Positions 1-7,622 of a stretch of DNA of 40,287 nucleotides are shown piece by piece; position 1 is the first letter of the stretch; the number at the start of each line of letters is the position of its first letter. The translations under genes were made by a program, and so were the position numbers. Source of the stretch: JASLCR01 sp036405515. Lineage in GTDB: Bacteria > Patescibacteriota > Saccharimonadia > Saccharimonadales > Saccharimonadaceae. The notes beneath the pieces were generated by a model. The model did no database searches. It had not been told where the DNA came from and saw only the letters and a program-made list of their open reading frames with translations. The stretch is from positions 1 to 40,287 of the forward strand of contig DASWXM010000006.1 of assembly GCA_036405515.1 (NCBI GenBank). The letters are read 5' to 3'.

Positions 1-639
1 ACTCCGGTAGTCTACCGAAAAGGTGAGCGCTTGTTTGTGCAAGGTGAAATACCGACCTACGCTACTGCAATTCTTGGGGGAGCGGTCAGGGCATACACTA
101 TCACCCCTGAAGGAGAGGAGAATATTGTCTACCTCTACGGCCGCGGCAGTATCATTCCGCTTGCCTGGCTCGCCGGTCAGGCACCAGGCGCCTTATTCCA
201 CTACGAGGCAATCAACGACACCCGTGTACTGAAGATACCGAAAGATAGTTTTATTGAGACCGTATATGATGACATTGATCTGCTAAAAGGTTTCCTCCAC
301 CTGGTAAGTCAAAGTCAGGCTAGCTTGCTATTACGCGTCACTGGGCTTACCCAGCCGCGTGCCGTAGAAAAAATCTGTTACGCCCTTTACTTCTTAATGT
401 TTCGCTACGGAATCAAGCGGACCGATGGCAGCTACAAAATAGACCTCAAGCTTACCCAGGGCATGCTCGCACAGCTGATTGGGCAGACACGCGAAAGCAC
501 GGCGAAAAACCTCAAAACACTCGAACAAGCCGGTGTTGTCAGCTACAGTGGATCAACCTATACTGTGCATAAACACCGGCTCGAACAATTCTTAGGTGAA
601 GACTCGTTTCAGAAACTTAACATCGGCGAAGCCGGTTAA
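1..639 (+). CDS. Crp/Fnr-family transcriptional regulator (5' end outside window)
   Basis: The reading frame is open from base 1, so the TTG and GTG codons near base 31 are internal and the true start lies upstream. The visible part holds a cyclic-nucleotide-binding-type beta-roll, a dimerisation helix and a C-terminal winged helix-turn-helix. The recognition helix TRESTAKNLKTL aligns with the E. coli CRP helix SRETVGRILKML: the equivalents of CRP Arg180 and Glu181 are kept and Arg185 is Lys, which suggests TGTGA-type half-sites. The CRP cAMP pocket (FGEL...RSA) is not recognisable, and only one Cys is seen, so neither cAMP nor an FNR-type Fe-S cluster is supported; the ligand is unknown. It converges on the GlsB-type gene with a four-base overlap, and a matching operator lies in front of that gene. 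Confidence 0.9.
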   Translation, partial: TPVVYRKGERLFVQGEIPTYATAILGGAVRAYTITPEGEENIVYLYGRGSIIPLAWLAGQAPGALFHYEAINDTRVLKIPKDSFIETVYDDIDLLKGFLHLVSQSQASLLLRVTGLTQPRAVEKICYALYFLMFRYGIKRTDGSYKIDLKLTQGMLAQLIGQTRESTAKNLKTLEQAGVVSYSGSTYTVHKHRLEQFLGEDSFQKLNIGEAG

Positions 640-908
640 GAGACTTTTCGTTCGCTACCGCCCATCACCATCTTGACGATGCCAATCACGATTACTGCAC
701 CAAGGATCGCAGTAAGAATACTTGGAATATTCAGCTGTCCTGCCGGAGCAGCGACACCAAAGAGGCTCAATACCCATCCTCCGACAAATGCACCAACTAT
801 TCCAGCAATAATATTTGCTACCGCGCCCATCTGTGCATCAGTCTTCATAATCATCGAAGCGATCCAGCCTGCGAGAGCTCCAACGATAATCCAAATAATG
901 ATATCCAT
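636..908 (-). CDS. GlsB/YeaQ/YmgE family membrane protein
   Basis: A 90-residue protein, almost all membrane-embedded, with three hydrophobic segments and the glycine-rich pattern of the transglycosylase-associated (GlsB/YeaQ/YmgE) family: IVGALAGWIASMIMK near the N-terminus and ANIIAGIVGAFVGGWVLSLFG in the middle. Family members are linked to general stress or envelope stress, but the molecular function is not established. The start is fixed by a strong AAGGAGG Shine-Dalgarno ending about seven bases before the ATG. The 3' end overlaps the converging Crp/Fnr gene by four bases. A perfect TGTGA-N6-TCACA site lies 56-71 bases upstream of the start, so control by a Crp-type regulator is likely. 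Confidence 0.9.
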   Translation of the reverse strand: MDIIIWIIVGALAGWIASMIMKTDAQMGAVANIIAGIVGAFVGGWVLSLFGVAAPAGQLNIPSILTAILGAVIVIGIVKMVMGGSERKVS

Positions 909-963
909 AATCTTCCTCCTTTTGATTATGCCTCTATCGTATCGCAGGTACTGCCCTAATGTA

Positions 964-979
964 TGTGATAATTTTCACA
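964..979. promoter_or_regulatory. CRP-type operator TGTGA-N6-TCACA
   Basis: TGTGA (964-968), TAATTT, TCACA (975-979) is a perfect match to the core CRP consensus. It lies between the end of the UvrA-like gene and the GlsB-type gene and can only serve the latter. If the -10 is TACGAT (936-941, read on the minus strand), transcription would start near 929 and the operator centre would be about -42, the class II activator position. If the -10 is CATAAT (925-930), the centre would be about -53. Confidence 0.6.
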
Positions 980-1031
980 AAATACTAAGATTATCTTCTG
1001 GATAAACTAAGCTTGAGGCGCACTCCTGAGT

Positions 1032-3260
1032 CTACACAAATTGTCGCGTGATAGAATCTTTTGCACCCTTAAGTTCTCCAGGCTTACCCGCAAACACGAT
1101 ACGACCACCGTCACGACCCGCCTCAGGGCCAATATCGATGATCCAGTCAGCCTGACGAATAACATCAAGATTATGCTCGATAGCAACGACTGTATTGCCA
1201 CTATCAACAATACGATTCAAGATATCAAGCAGGCGCGAAATGTCTGACATGTGTAGTCCAGTAGTTGGCTCGTCGAGTACATAAATACTACCCGACTTGT
1301 GAAGCTCGCTTGCCAGCTTGACTCGCTGACATTCACCACCTGATAACGTACTGAGCGGTTGCCCAAGCGTCAGATATTCGAGTCCCACGTCAAAGAGTGC
1401 TTGAAGCTGCTTTGATACGGTTGGGTTATCAAAGAAGGTCACTGCATCAGCAATGGTCAAGTCGAGTACTTCGACTATGTTCTTGCCATGCCATTGGTAT
1501 TGTAATACTTTTTCTTTGAATCGTTTGCCCTCACAAATTTCACACAACATCTTTGCCTCTTCTACATATGCCGCTTCGATAGCCACGTAGCCCGTGCCCT
1601 GGCAATTCTCGCAGGCACCTTTGGAGTTAAAACTAAACAAACTCGCATCTACTCCGTTTTCTTTCGCGAAGCTTTTGCGAATCTCATCCATGACACCCGT
1701 ATAGGTCAAGACATTGGAGCGGCTGTTTGCTGCCACGGGTGATTGGTCAATAACAATCGCATCTGGATACTGACGCACGAATGTCTGATTGATGAGTGAG
1801 CTTTTACCCGATCCCGCCACACCTGTGACTGCAGTTAATACGCCGGTCGGTATTGCTACGCTCACATTTTGCAGGTTATTGGCATGTGCGTTTTCTATAC
1901 GAAGCTCTCCAGTTGGCTTGCGAACAGATTCTTTCAGTCCAACATGCGCGCCCAATGCCTTTCCGGTGAGTGTATCAGACTTCAGCAAGGCCTCGTAGGT
2001 ACCTTCAAACATAATTTCGCCGCCGTTCGATCCAGCTCGAGGACCAACATCAATCACATGATCGGCGACTTTAATCACATCAGGATCATGCTCCACAACG
2101 ATCACCGTATTGCCGTTATCGCGTAATTTTTTCAAAAGTTCATTGAGGCGATGCACATCACGCGGATGCAGACCCACGCTTGGCTCGTCAAAGATGTACA
2201 TCACATCACTAAGTGTGCCGTTAAGGTATTTCACGATCTTTACCCGTTGCGATTCGCCTCCTGACAACGTATCGGTTACTCGGTCGAGACTCAGATAGCC
2301 AAGGCCAATTTCAATCAAATGCTCGAGTCTGATAGATATCATATCGACGATACTTTTTACCGTTGGATCTTTTATATCTCTGAGTACTTTCAAAAGCTCA
2401 TCAATTTGCAGTGCCGACATATCCGCAATATTACGACCATCGATCTTGCTCGCCAAAGCTTCTTGGTTGAGACGAGCTCCATGACAAAGCGTACAGGGAG
2501 CCATATTCATAAACGGCTTTACTGCTTTCTGGGTACGCTCAGACATACTAGAGAGATCACGGGAAATATATTTAGTCGTAAAACGCCGAGCAATACCCTC
2601 GTAGGTCATGTTTATACCAGCTAGTTTTACTTTACGTGGCTCACCATAGAGAAACTCATTCATTTCCGCATCAGTATAATCACGGAGTTTTTTAACTGGA
2701 TCAACTACACCAGCCTCGATAATCTGTTTCCAGTACCAACTGTCCACCTTGTAATCCGGCAGCCTGATTGCGCCCTCATTAAGCGACAAAGATAGATCAA
2801 GAGCAGCCTCAATATCAAGCCCCATATTACTACCGAGACCCTTACATTCCGGACACATGCCAGCTGCATTGTTGAATGAAAACATATATACATGCGGCAC
2901 ATTTGGCTGGCCAAGACGTGAAAAAAGCCGCCTGATCAACGGAGTAATGTCGGTCACAGTCCCAACTGTCGAGCTAGAGCCTCCACCAAGTTTTCGCTGA
3001 TCCACAATCACCGGCATATTAAGATTTGAGATACTATCGGCTTCTGGCTGCTTTACTTTCGGTAAAAATGTCCGAATAAATGCGCTGAAGTTTTCATTCA
3101 GCAAACGTTGCCCTTCCGCGGCCACAGTATCAAAGACGATCGATGATTTACCTGAGCCCGATACTCCGGTAAATATAGTAATCTTGTGCTTTGGTATACG
3201 TAATGAAACGTTCTTAAGATTATTTTCTCTTGCACCGACAATTTCAATATAACCGCTCAT
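1032..3260 (-). CDS. UvrA-like ABC ATPase lacking the UvrB-binding domain
   Basis: A 742-residue UvrA paralogue (UvrA2/DrrC type). Two ABC modules are complete: Walker A GVSGSGKSS near residue 32 and GVAGSGKSS near 481, signatures LSGGESQRVK near 330 and LSGGECQRVK near 637, and Walker B motifs followed by EPS/EPTTGLH. Cysteine pairs CPEC, CTLC, CENC and CEIC mark the zinc sites. The canonical UvrA in this window (937 residues) carries a segment with CPVCGKP after the first QKST/VTEIYDYLRLLFARIG region; here the chain runs straight from LIRRLFSRLG to the MFSFNNAAGMCPECKGLG stretch. The UvrB-binding domain is therefore missing. Family members of this class are associated with resistance to DNA-intercalating drugs or remain uncharacterised. 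The start follows GATAAT with a six-base gap, so the mRNA should be leaderless. Confidence 0.9.
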   Translation of the reverse strand: MSGYIEIVGARENNLKNVSLRIPKHKITIFTGVSGSGKSSIVFDTVAAEGQRLLNENFSAFIRTFLPKVKQPEADSISNLNMPVIVDQRKLGGGSSSTVGTVTDITPLIRRLFSRLGQPNVPHVYMFSFNNAAGMCPECKGLGSNMGLDIEAALDLSLSLNEGAIRLPDYKVDSWYWKQIIEAGVVDPVKKLRDYTDAEMNEFLYGEPRKVKLAGINMTYEGIARRFTTKYISRDLSSMSERTQKAVKPFMNMAPCTLCHGARLNQEALASKIDGRNIADMSALQIDELLKVLRDIKDPTVKSIVDMISIRLEHLIEIGLGYLSLDRVTDTLSGGESQRVKIVKYLNGTLSDVMYIFDEPSVGLHPRDVHRLNELLKKLRDNGNTVIVVEHDPDVIKVADHVIDVGPRAGSNGGEIMFEGTYEALLKSDTLTGKALGAHVGLKESVRKPTGELRIENAHANNLQNVSVAIPTGVLTAVTGVAGSGKSSLINQTFVRQYPDAIVIDQSPVAANSRSNVLTYTGVMDEIRKSFAKENGVDASLFSFNSKGACENCQGTGYVAIEAAYVEEAKMLCEICEGKRFKEKVLQYQWHGKNIVEVLDLTIADAVTFFDNPTVSKQLQALFDVGLEYLTLGQPLSTLSGGECQRVKLASELHKSGSIYVLDEPTTGLHMSDISRLLDILNRIVDSGNTVVAIEHNLDVIRQADWIIDIGPEAGRDGGRIVFAGKPGELKGAKDSITRQFV

Positions 3261-3275
3261 ACGCCTATTATCTCA
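3261..3275 (-). promoter_or_regulatory. extended -10 for leaderless UvrA-like gene
   Basis: On the minus strand TGA-GATAAT (3267-3275) is followed by six bases and then the ATG at 3260. No Shine-Dalgarno is present. Confidence 0.5.
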
Positions 3276-3298
3276 TAGGCCAGCTGTTTGGCTTAATC

Positions 3299-3967
3299 TT
3301 AATATGTAGCGTCAGTGTACCCAGGGAACCAGTCTTGCTTCAATGTAACGCCGCGGTTCTGCAGGTCTTCACCAACAGCATCAACCATCGGCTCGGGGCC
3401 GGATAGATACGTCGTCTGCGAAGTAGCCTCTGGTGCATGGGCGAGTATAGCATCGACGCTAATTGACTCACCGACAATATAGTCAATCTTGAGCTGCGGG
3501 TGAGCTTCCACAAGCTGATCAAATTCACCACGGAATGCGAAGTTTTCATCACGTCCAAAATATAGCAAGTGTGCGTTCAGCAATTTGCCCTGTGCCGCAC
3601 GTTCTAGCAAAATACTGCGATATGGTGTTACACCAATGCCGCCAGCTACCAACACTACCGGCTCCTCTGTTTCCCAAGTGAAATCACCCTCGATATCGTA
3701 TGCTTCGATTTCATCACCCGGTTGTAACGCGTTCAATGCCTGCTTGAACGGACTATCCGACACGCGTGTCGAAATATGGAGTTCGCCCTCGCTTGGTGCG
3801 GCAGCGATCGTAAAGAATCGCTTCTTTGCTTTCTCATCACCTTCCACCTGCGGCAATTCCCATGTCTGATACTGCCCTGCCTGCCAAGTCACACCATTTG
3901 CCTCAAATACGAATGTCCGGATATTACTCACCTCATCATATGAGCGAATCAATCTAAATTTTGTCAT
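3299..3967 (-). CDS. FNR-type FAD/NAD(P) oxidoreductase
   Basis: A flavodoxin/ferredoxin-reductase-like protein of 222 residues. It has an N-terminal FAD-binding beta-barrel (AGQYQTWELP, then FFTIAAAPSEGELHIS for the flavin and phosphate contacts) and a C-terminal NAD(P)-binding half with GGIGVTPYRSIL and the closing motif YLSGPEPMVDAV. No 2Fe-2S domain is attached, so it must pass electrons to a separate partner, which cannot be named. The frame extends upstream to 4036, but the ATG at 3967 is chosen because AGGAGGTGCC sits directly in front of it and the homologous region starts there. The leader is about 16 bases from a TGC-TATACT promoter that overlaps a TACT...AGTA repeat. Confidence 0.9.
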   Translation of the reverse strand: MTKFRLIRSYDEVSNIRTFVFEANGVTWQAGQYQTWELPQVEGDEKAKKRFFTIAAAPSEGELHISTRVSDSPFKQALNALQPGDEIEAYDIEGDFTWETEEPVVLVAGGIGVTPYRSILLERAAQGKLLNAHLLYFGRDENFAFRGEFDQLVEAHPQLKIDYIVGESISVDAILAHAPEATSQTTYLSGPEPMVDAVGEDLQNRGVTLKQDWFPGYTDATY

Positions 3968-3979
3968 GGCACCTCCTAT

Positions 3980-3995
3980 TACTATGCTTAGTATA
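3980..3995 (-). promoter_or_regulatory. promoter and TACT...AGTA inverted repeat of the flavin oxidoreductase
   Basis: Read on the minus strand, TGC-TATACT is the -10 (3990-3995). It runs into TACTA-AGCA-TAGTA (3980-3993), a perfect inverted repeat with five-base arms. The DHFR-like reductase gene has almost the same sequence at the same position. Confidence 0.5.
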
Positions 3996-4020
3996 GCAAA
4001 TAGAACAATATGATATAGGT

Positions 4021-4037
4021 TTGTATACAATAACACT
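4021..4037 (+). promoter_or_regulatory. -10 element and palindrome TTGTATACAA
   Basis: TTGTATACAA (4021-4030) is a perfect 10-base palindrome. TACAAT (4026-4031) inside it is a -10 box six bases before the ATG at 4038, which predicts a leaderless transcript. The palindrome could bind a repressor. Confidence 0.45.
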
Positions 4038-4538
4038 ATGACTAAAGTATTCCACGAGCTGACAAATGATATAGCCGATACTGTCTTACAGCACGGGCTT
4101 CTTCTTGGCGGTAGTGGAGAAAAGACGGATGCCGAGGTCCATAAGGCAGATGTATTCTTAAATCGATATCGACCAACTCCCCTACTGGAGCAGGGCGTCG
4201 ACCGCGAAACAAATAATTACTGCTACCTATCAAGCGGTAGTGGCATCATTGATATCACATCGGGCAAGACAAAATCACTTAAAGAATTTACAACAAATAC
4301 CAGACTGGCTTTACTACAAATAGATGTCGATCCGACGATGTGCTACGTAAGCGACCTCGACCTCTACGATCAGGTTAAGCAACTTCTTCAAAATACTGAT
4401 CTCGCCAACGCGCGTCGGCTTGCACACGTTTACTGGGATGGACTCATCTTGCTAGCCAACTATCGTGGAGATATCCATCGTCCGGAAGTTATGGTGACGT
4501 ATAACATACCACCCTCATCCATTGCGAGAATTAATTGA
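4038..4538 (+). CDS. conserved-looking hypothetical protein
   Basis: A 166-residue soluble protein that I do not recognise. It has no signal peptide or membrane segment. The chain looks like an alpha/beta domain: an N-terminal helix (ELTNDIADTVLQHGLLL), a middle with strand-like stretches (NNYCYLSSGSGIIDITSG, LALLQIDVDP) and a C-terminal helix LANARRLAHVYWDGLILLANY. It is transcribed divergently from the flavin oxidoreductase from a 70-base shared region and ends eight bases from the converging HhH gene. The start is set by the TACAAT box six bases upstream; there is no Shine-Dalgarno. Confidence 0.75.
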   Translation: MTKVFHELTNDIADTVLQHGLLLGGSGEKTDAEVHKADVFLNRYRPTPLLEQGVDRETNNYCYLSSGSGIIDITSGKTKSLKEFTTNTRLALLQIDVDPTMCYVSDLDLYDQVKQLLQNTDLANARRLAHVYWDGLILLANYRGDIHRPEVMVTYNIPPSSIARIN

Positions 4539-4545
4539 AAGTCAC

Positions 4546-4995
4546 CTATTCGACTCGTCGCGCAAAATATTCTTCTGTTTCGCGGGTGAATATTTCCGCA
4601 ACTTTCGGACCTACGCCATATAGCTTTTGCAGCCGTTTAGAAAATTCATCTTCATCCAAACTACTTTCAAGCATTAAAAGTAGTGATCCTTCGTATTCTC
4701 GAGTCAATCGCTCCATACATGTCTGCAGTCCACGTGCCGTCACATGCTGATACCTTGTGTAGCCGCCAGCATGGAGTACACGCACAAGTTGGCGTTCCGA
4801 AGCATCAGCGATCGCCCACGGTGTATCGAGTCTTTTGTCGATAAAAAGCCGCCATGTTGCGACAGCAGACTCTGAGCGTATTGGTTTTCCAAAGAGATAG
4901 CACAGGAGAAACCACCGAAAGATATCAGTATCTCCAGAGAGTACGTCCAGATCGAACTCCGCGGCTGTATGAATCTTCTGTTGCTTACGCGGCAT
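4546..4995 (-). CDS. helix-hairpin-helix protein, function unknown
   Basis: A 149-residue, mostly helical protein. Near the C-terminus it carries a helix-hairpin-helix signature, LYGVGPKVAEIF, of the kind that binds DNA backbone in endonuclease III-like glycosylases. The chain ends soon after the hairpin, so the Asp/Lys catalytic region and the Fe-S cluster cysteines of true glycosylases are missing. It may be a DNA-binding relative or a structure-specific accessory protein; no enzymatic role is claimed. It starts three bases after the DUF2200 gene, with AAAGG overlapping the end of that gene, so the two are probably cotranscribed and translationally coupled. Confidence 0.8.
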   Translation of the reverse strand: MPRKQQKIHTAAEFDLDVLSGDTDIFRWFLLCYLFGKPIRSESAVATWRLFIDKRLDTPWAIADASERQLVRVLHAGGYTRYQHVTARGLQTCMERLTREYEGSLLLMLESSLDEDEFSKRLQKLYGVGPKVAEIFTRETEEYFARRVE

Positions 4996-4998
4996 ACT

Positions 4999-5358
4999 TT
5001 ATACCTTTCGCAAAATTTTATCCATCGCTTTGCCCTTGGCAAGTTCGTCAATCAGCTTGTCCAAATATCGAATCTCCTGCATGAGCGAATCTTCAATTTC
5101 CTCAACACGCACACCACAGATTACTCCAGTGATTAATTTCCTAGCAGGATTCATATGTGCTTTCATATAGAATGTTTCAAGATCTGTTTTATTTATAATC
5201 TCTTTCTCAAGCTCCTGCTGACTATACCCGGTTAACCAGCCAATAATCTCATCAACTTCTTCTTTCGTACGGCCTTTTTTTACAGCCTTGGCAACATACA
5301 TAGGGTAAATACTGGTAAAACTCACACTGTAGATACGAGGTCTTACTTCATCATTCAT
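4999..5358 (-). CDS. DUF2200 family protein
   Basis: A 119-residue protein matching the DUF2200 pattern as I know it: RIYSVSFTSIYPMYVAKAVKKGRT, then EVDEIIGWLTGYSQQEL and the helical tail PARKLITGVICGVRVEEIED. The family is widespread, small and soluble, with no known biochemical activity. It is the first gene of a two-gene unit with the HhH protein. TATAAT (5366-5371) ends seven bases before the ATG; the same gap reads AGGAAGT, so either a leaderless start or a very short leader is possible. Confidence 0.9.
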   Translation of the reverse strand: MNDEVRPRIYSVSFTSIYPMYVAKAVKKGRTKEEVDEIIGWLTGYSQQELEKEIINKTDLETFYMKAHMNPARKLITGVICGVRVEEIEDSLMQEIRYLDKLIDELAKGKAMDKILRKV

Positions 5359-5371
5359 ACTTCCTATTATA
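5359..5371 (-). promoter_or_regulatory. -10 element for DUF2200 gene
   Basis: TATAAT on the minus strand (5366-5371) lies seven bases before the ATG at 5358. The intervening AGGAAGT resembles a Shine-Dalgarno but would lie at the very 5' end of the RNA. Confidence 0.5.
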
Positions 5372-5476
5372 TCTTTTGAAATCCCCCTCCGCTTTACAGT
5401 TTTCGTTCAAATTCGATAGTATGTTTGTCGTCAAAGCATTATACTTATGTTTGTAATACCTAAATAAGGAATACAT

Positions 5477-6076
5477 ATGAAGAGGAAACTATCAATTATT
5501 GTGCCCAGTATACTGGCGTTGACACTTGCGGTCGGTGTCGTCCTGCCTGTGTCAGCACTCGATACCACCGAAACGACACGTATGAGTCGCGAGCAGCGCC
5601 TTGCTGAGCGCGAAGCCCGTATGGCCAAGCGTCAAGAAGCACGAAAAGCCAAGCTAGATCAACGGCGTCTTGAGATCTGTGAGAAACGCGAGCAGCGCAT
5701 CAATACTATTCTTACCCACGGCGTAGAACGCAGCAAAAAACATATGGCTGTTTTTGACAAAATCTCCGAGAGAGTACAGGCGTTCTACACCAAAAAGAAC
5801 CTTTCGGCCGACGGCTACGACGCTGCAGTTGCCACAGTTAACGAAAAGAGAGAGCTCGCTGTCACTGCGATCGAAACGTCAGCCGCCACTACATTTGATT
5901 GTGACACGACCGATGCTAGCCATCCGGGCCAAACTGTCAGAGAGGAGGCAAAAACCCGTCGCACGGCACTCAAAGATTACCGCAGTGCTATCAAAGACTT
6001 GATCTTGGTCGTCAAGAAAGGCCATGGTCAGCAAAATACCAATACCACCGGCGACCGGAATGAGGAGAAGGAATAA
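5477..6076 (+). CDS. secreted charged coiled-coil protein
   Basis: A 199-residue protein with a clear signal peptide (MKRKLSIIVPSILALTLAVGVVLPVSAL, cleavage near VSA). A highly charged, Arg/Lys/Glu-rich helical region follows (about residues 37-90, e.g. REQRLAEREARMAKRQEARKA), typical of a coiled coil. The C-terminal part has a second helical region and two cysteines (LEICEKRE, TTFDCDTT) that could pair outside the cell. No enzymatic motif is seen. It is followed two bases later by the pilin-like gene, so the two products probably act together at the cell surface. A TATACT box at 5440-5445 and AAGGA before the ATG give a normal leadered start. Confidence 0.85.
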   Translation: MKRKLSIIVPSILALTLAVGVVLPVSALDTTETTRMSREQRLAEREARMAKRQEARKAKLDQRRLEICEKREQRINTILTHGVERSKKHMAVFDKISERVQAFYTKKNLSADGYDAAVATVNEKRELAVTAIETSAATTFDCDTTDASHPGQTVREEAKTRRTALKDYRSAIKDLILVVKKGHGQQNTNTTGDRNEEKE

Positions 6077-6078
6077 TC

Positions 6079-6375
6079 ATGTCACGCACACACAACACTC
6101 TTCAGAAAGGTTTCGGCGCTATCGAAATTTTGATTGTCATTGCCGTAGTAATCATACTCGGTTTCCTCGGCTGGAAAGCATGGGAAGCGTACACCGACAA
6201 GCCATCTGACACTTCAAATCAAGAGTCCAAGCAACAAAACAATACGATGCCGTCTGAATCCGACATACCAACTATCGAATCAGAAAGCGATCTCGACAAA
6301 GCCGAGAAGATGCTCGATGATACCGATATCGATGGTACTGAAAGCAAAGATCTCGAGAGCCAGACAAATCTTTAG
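6079..6375 (+). CDS. type IV pilin-like protein
   Basis: A 98-residue protein with a prepilin N-terminus: a short basic leader followed by KGFGAIEILIVIAVVIILGFLG. The glycine before the Phe is the expected cut site of a prepilin peptidase and the Glu five residues in matches the conserved pilin Glu5. The exported part is only about 65 residues, very acidic and Ser/Asp/Glu-rich, with no cysteines and no globular domain obvious. It is too small for a major pilin, so a minor pilin, pseudopilin or simple membrane-anchored peptide is more likely. It is coupled to the coiled-coil gene (spacing two bases, GAGGAGAAGG before the ATG) and followed by a strong terminator. Confidence 0.85.
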   Translation: MSRTHNTLQKGFGAIEILIVIAVVIILGFLGWKAWEAYTDKPSDTSNQESKQQNNTMPSESDIPTIESESDLDKAEKMLDDTDIDGTESKDLESQTNL

Positions 6376-6395
6376 CTATCACCTGACAGACAGCA

Positions 6396-6423
6396 AAAGA
6401 GCCGGTACACAAACCGGCTCTTT
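6396..6423. terminator. bidirectional intrinsic terminator
   Basis: An 11-bp perfect stem (6396-6406 with 6413-6423; AAAGAGCCGGT and its complement) with a six-base loop lies between the converging pilin-like and HEAT-like genes. The A and T ends of the stem can serve as U-tracts in both directions. Confidence 0.85.
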
Positions 6424-6425
6424 AA

Positions 6426-6953
6426 TTACCCAGGAAGTTCTTGGAGTATCCGCGTGGCGCGCTTGACGACTGCATTCGAATGATGGCTTTGTTGGATCTT
6501 GAGCAGTGGGGCCAGTTCGGATGCGGGCAATATACCATCCGCGACAAACTTCGCCAGTGTGTCCATCGTGTTGCTGGCCACGATCCAGTCCGCTTCCTTA
6601 CTACTGATATTTCTCTCCATGATTTTGATCGCCCGCCGCCTCTGATCGGGAGATAAACTGATCCTGCCGAACATCTGCGCCAAATGCCACTGTACCGACG
6701 CCTGATCAATAGCAGCAACCTCACTCAGCAGTCTCTCGATATACGGGTCCAGCCAATCCGGATGGACGCGACAGATCTTCTCCAGTGTATCAACTGCCCG
6801 CATACGAACCCATGCATCATCTTCGAAAAGACACCTGTAGAGCTCCTCCAACCGCGAATGATCGTTGGCAACGATTTGCAACACCTCTTCCGCTCTACCG
6901 AGCGTATTTTTCTTGCCACCTTCCGTCAATATATCTGCAAATCTCTCAGTCAT
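6426..6953 (-). CDS. HEAT-repeat-like protein
   Basis: A 175-residue all-helical protein. Repeated helix pairs such as LEELYRCLFEDDAWVRMRAVDTLEKI and the D-x-V-R/A-x-R-A pattern near VVKRATRILQEL resemble HEAT repeats, which act as protein or nucleic-acid binding scaffolds. No catalytic motif is visible. The ATG at 6953 is preferred over the upstream in-frame TTG: it lies one base after the TAA stop of the reductase gene (AATAATATG), so translation is probably coupled. It would share the promoter of that gene. Confidence 0.75.
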   Translation of the reverse strand: MTERFADILTEGGKKNTLGRAEEVLQIVANDHSRLEELYRCLFEDDAWVRMRAVDTLEKICRVHPDWLDPYIERLLSEVAAIDQASVQWHLAQMFGRISLSPDQRRRAIKIMERNISSKEADWIVASNTMDTLAKFVADGILPASELAPLLKIQQSHHSNAVVKRATRILQELPG

Positions 6954-6954
6954 A

Positions 6955-7563
6955 TTATTCGCCAACTACACCCGTATCCACATCTCCGGCCCGTTTATAG
7001 TTGGCAAAAATCACCCCATTTGATGTCACCAGACTATCTGTCAATGCGAAAGCTGCAGGACGAGTGCCCTCACTAAACAGTTTTTTGCCTGTACCGAGTG
7101 TGATCGGGAATGTCATCAGAAAGAGTTCATCAACCAGGTTATACTCAAATAACGTTTGGGCTAATACGCCACTCCCGTGAACTTTAATATCGCCGCCTTC
7201 CGATTCTTTTAATTTTTTGAGATTGTCAACATTATCCATGAAAATAACGTTTTGCCAATCAGATGTATTTTCGGCCAACGTGGTACTCATGACATACTTT
7301 GTGACGTCCTGAATCCCCGGCCACATATCCGCATGCTCAGGCCAGTAAGCCGCAAAGATATCGTATGTCTTGCGACCAAGTAAGATATCGGTCGATTGCA
7401 TCCATTTTGCCATGAAATCACCAGCCGCATCGTCAGCTTCGCGAAAATACGGCGCGGTCCAGCCACCATACTGAAAGTTACTTGATGTATCTTCGTCGGG
7501 CCCGCCCGGCGCCTGCATCACTCCATCTAGTGTGATAAATTCTTGGACAATTATCTTCCTCAT
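6955..7563 (-). CDS. dihydrofolate reductase family protein (RibD C-terminal type)
   Basis: A 202-residue protein with the RibD-C/DHFR-like fold seen in YyaP/YwjB relatives: N-terminal MRKIIVQEFITLDGVMQAPGG, GGWTAPYF, the central LLGRKTYDIFAAYWPEH motif and the NADPH-side motif DIKVHGSGVLAQTLFEYNLVDEL. The family uses NAD(P)H, but the natural substrate of these stand-alone members is unknown; it is not necessarily a folate enzyme. A strong AGGAGGTGTCGT precedes the ATG. The leader and promoter share a TATACTAAGYAYAGTA sequence with the flavin oxidoreductase at 3299-3967. Confidence 0.9.
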   Translation of the reverse strand: MRKIIVQEFITLDGVMQAPGGPDEDTSSNFQYGGWTAPYFREADDAAGDFMAKWMQSTDILLGRKTYDIFAAYWPEHADMWPGIQDVTKYVMSTTLAENTSDWQNVIFMDNVDNLKKLKESEGGDIKVHGSGVLAQTLFEYNLVDELFLMTFPITLGTGKKLFSEGTRPAAFALTDSLVTSNGVIFANYKRAGDVDTGVVGE

Positions 7564-7574
7564 ACGACACCTCC

Positions 7575-7590
7575 TACTGTACTTAGTATA
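7575..7590 (-). promoter_or_regulatory. promoter and TACT...AGTA repeat of the reductase gene
   Basis: On the minus strand TATACT (7585-7590) runs into TACTAAGTACAGTA (7575-7588), 12 of 14 positions identical with the site at 3980-3993. AGGAGG follows directly. Confidence 0.5.
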
Positions 7591-7622
7591 AATCAGTATG
7601 AGGAATTAGTCGTTGCGTGAGT

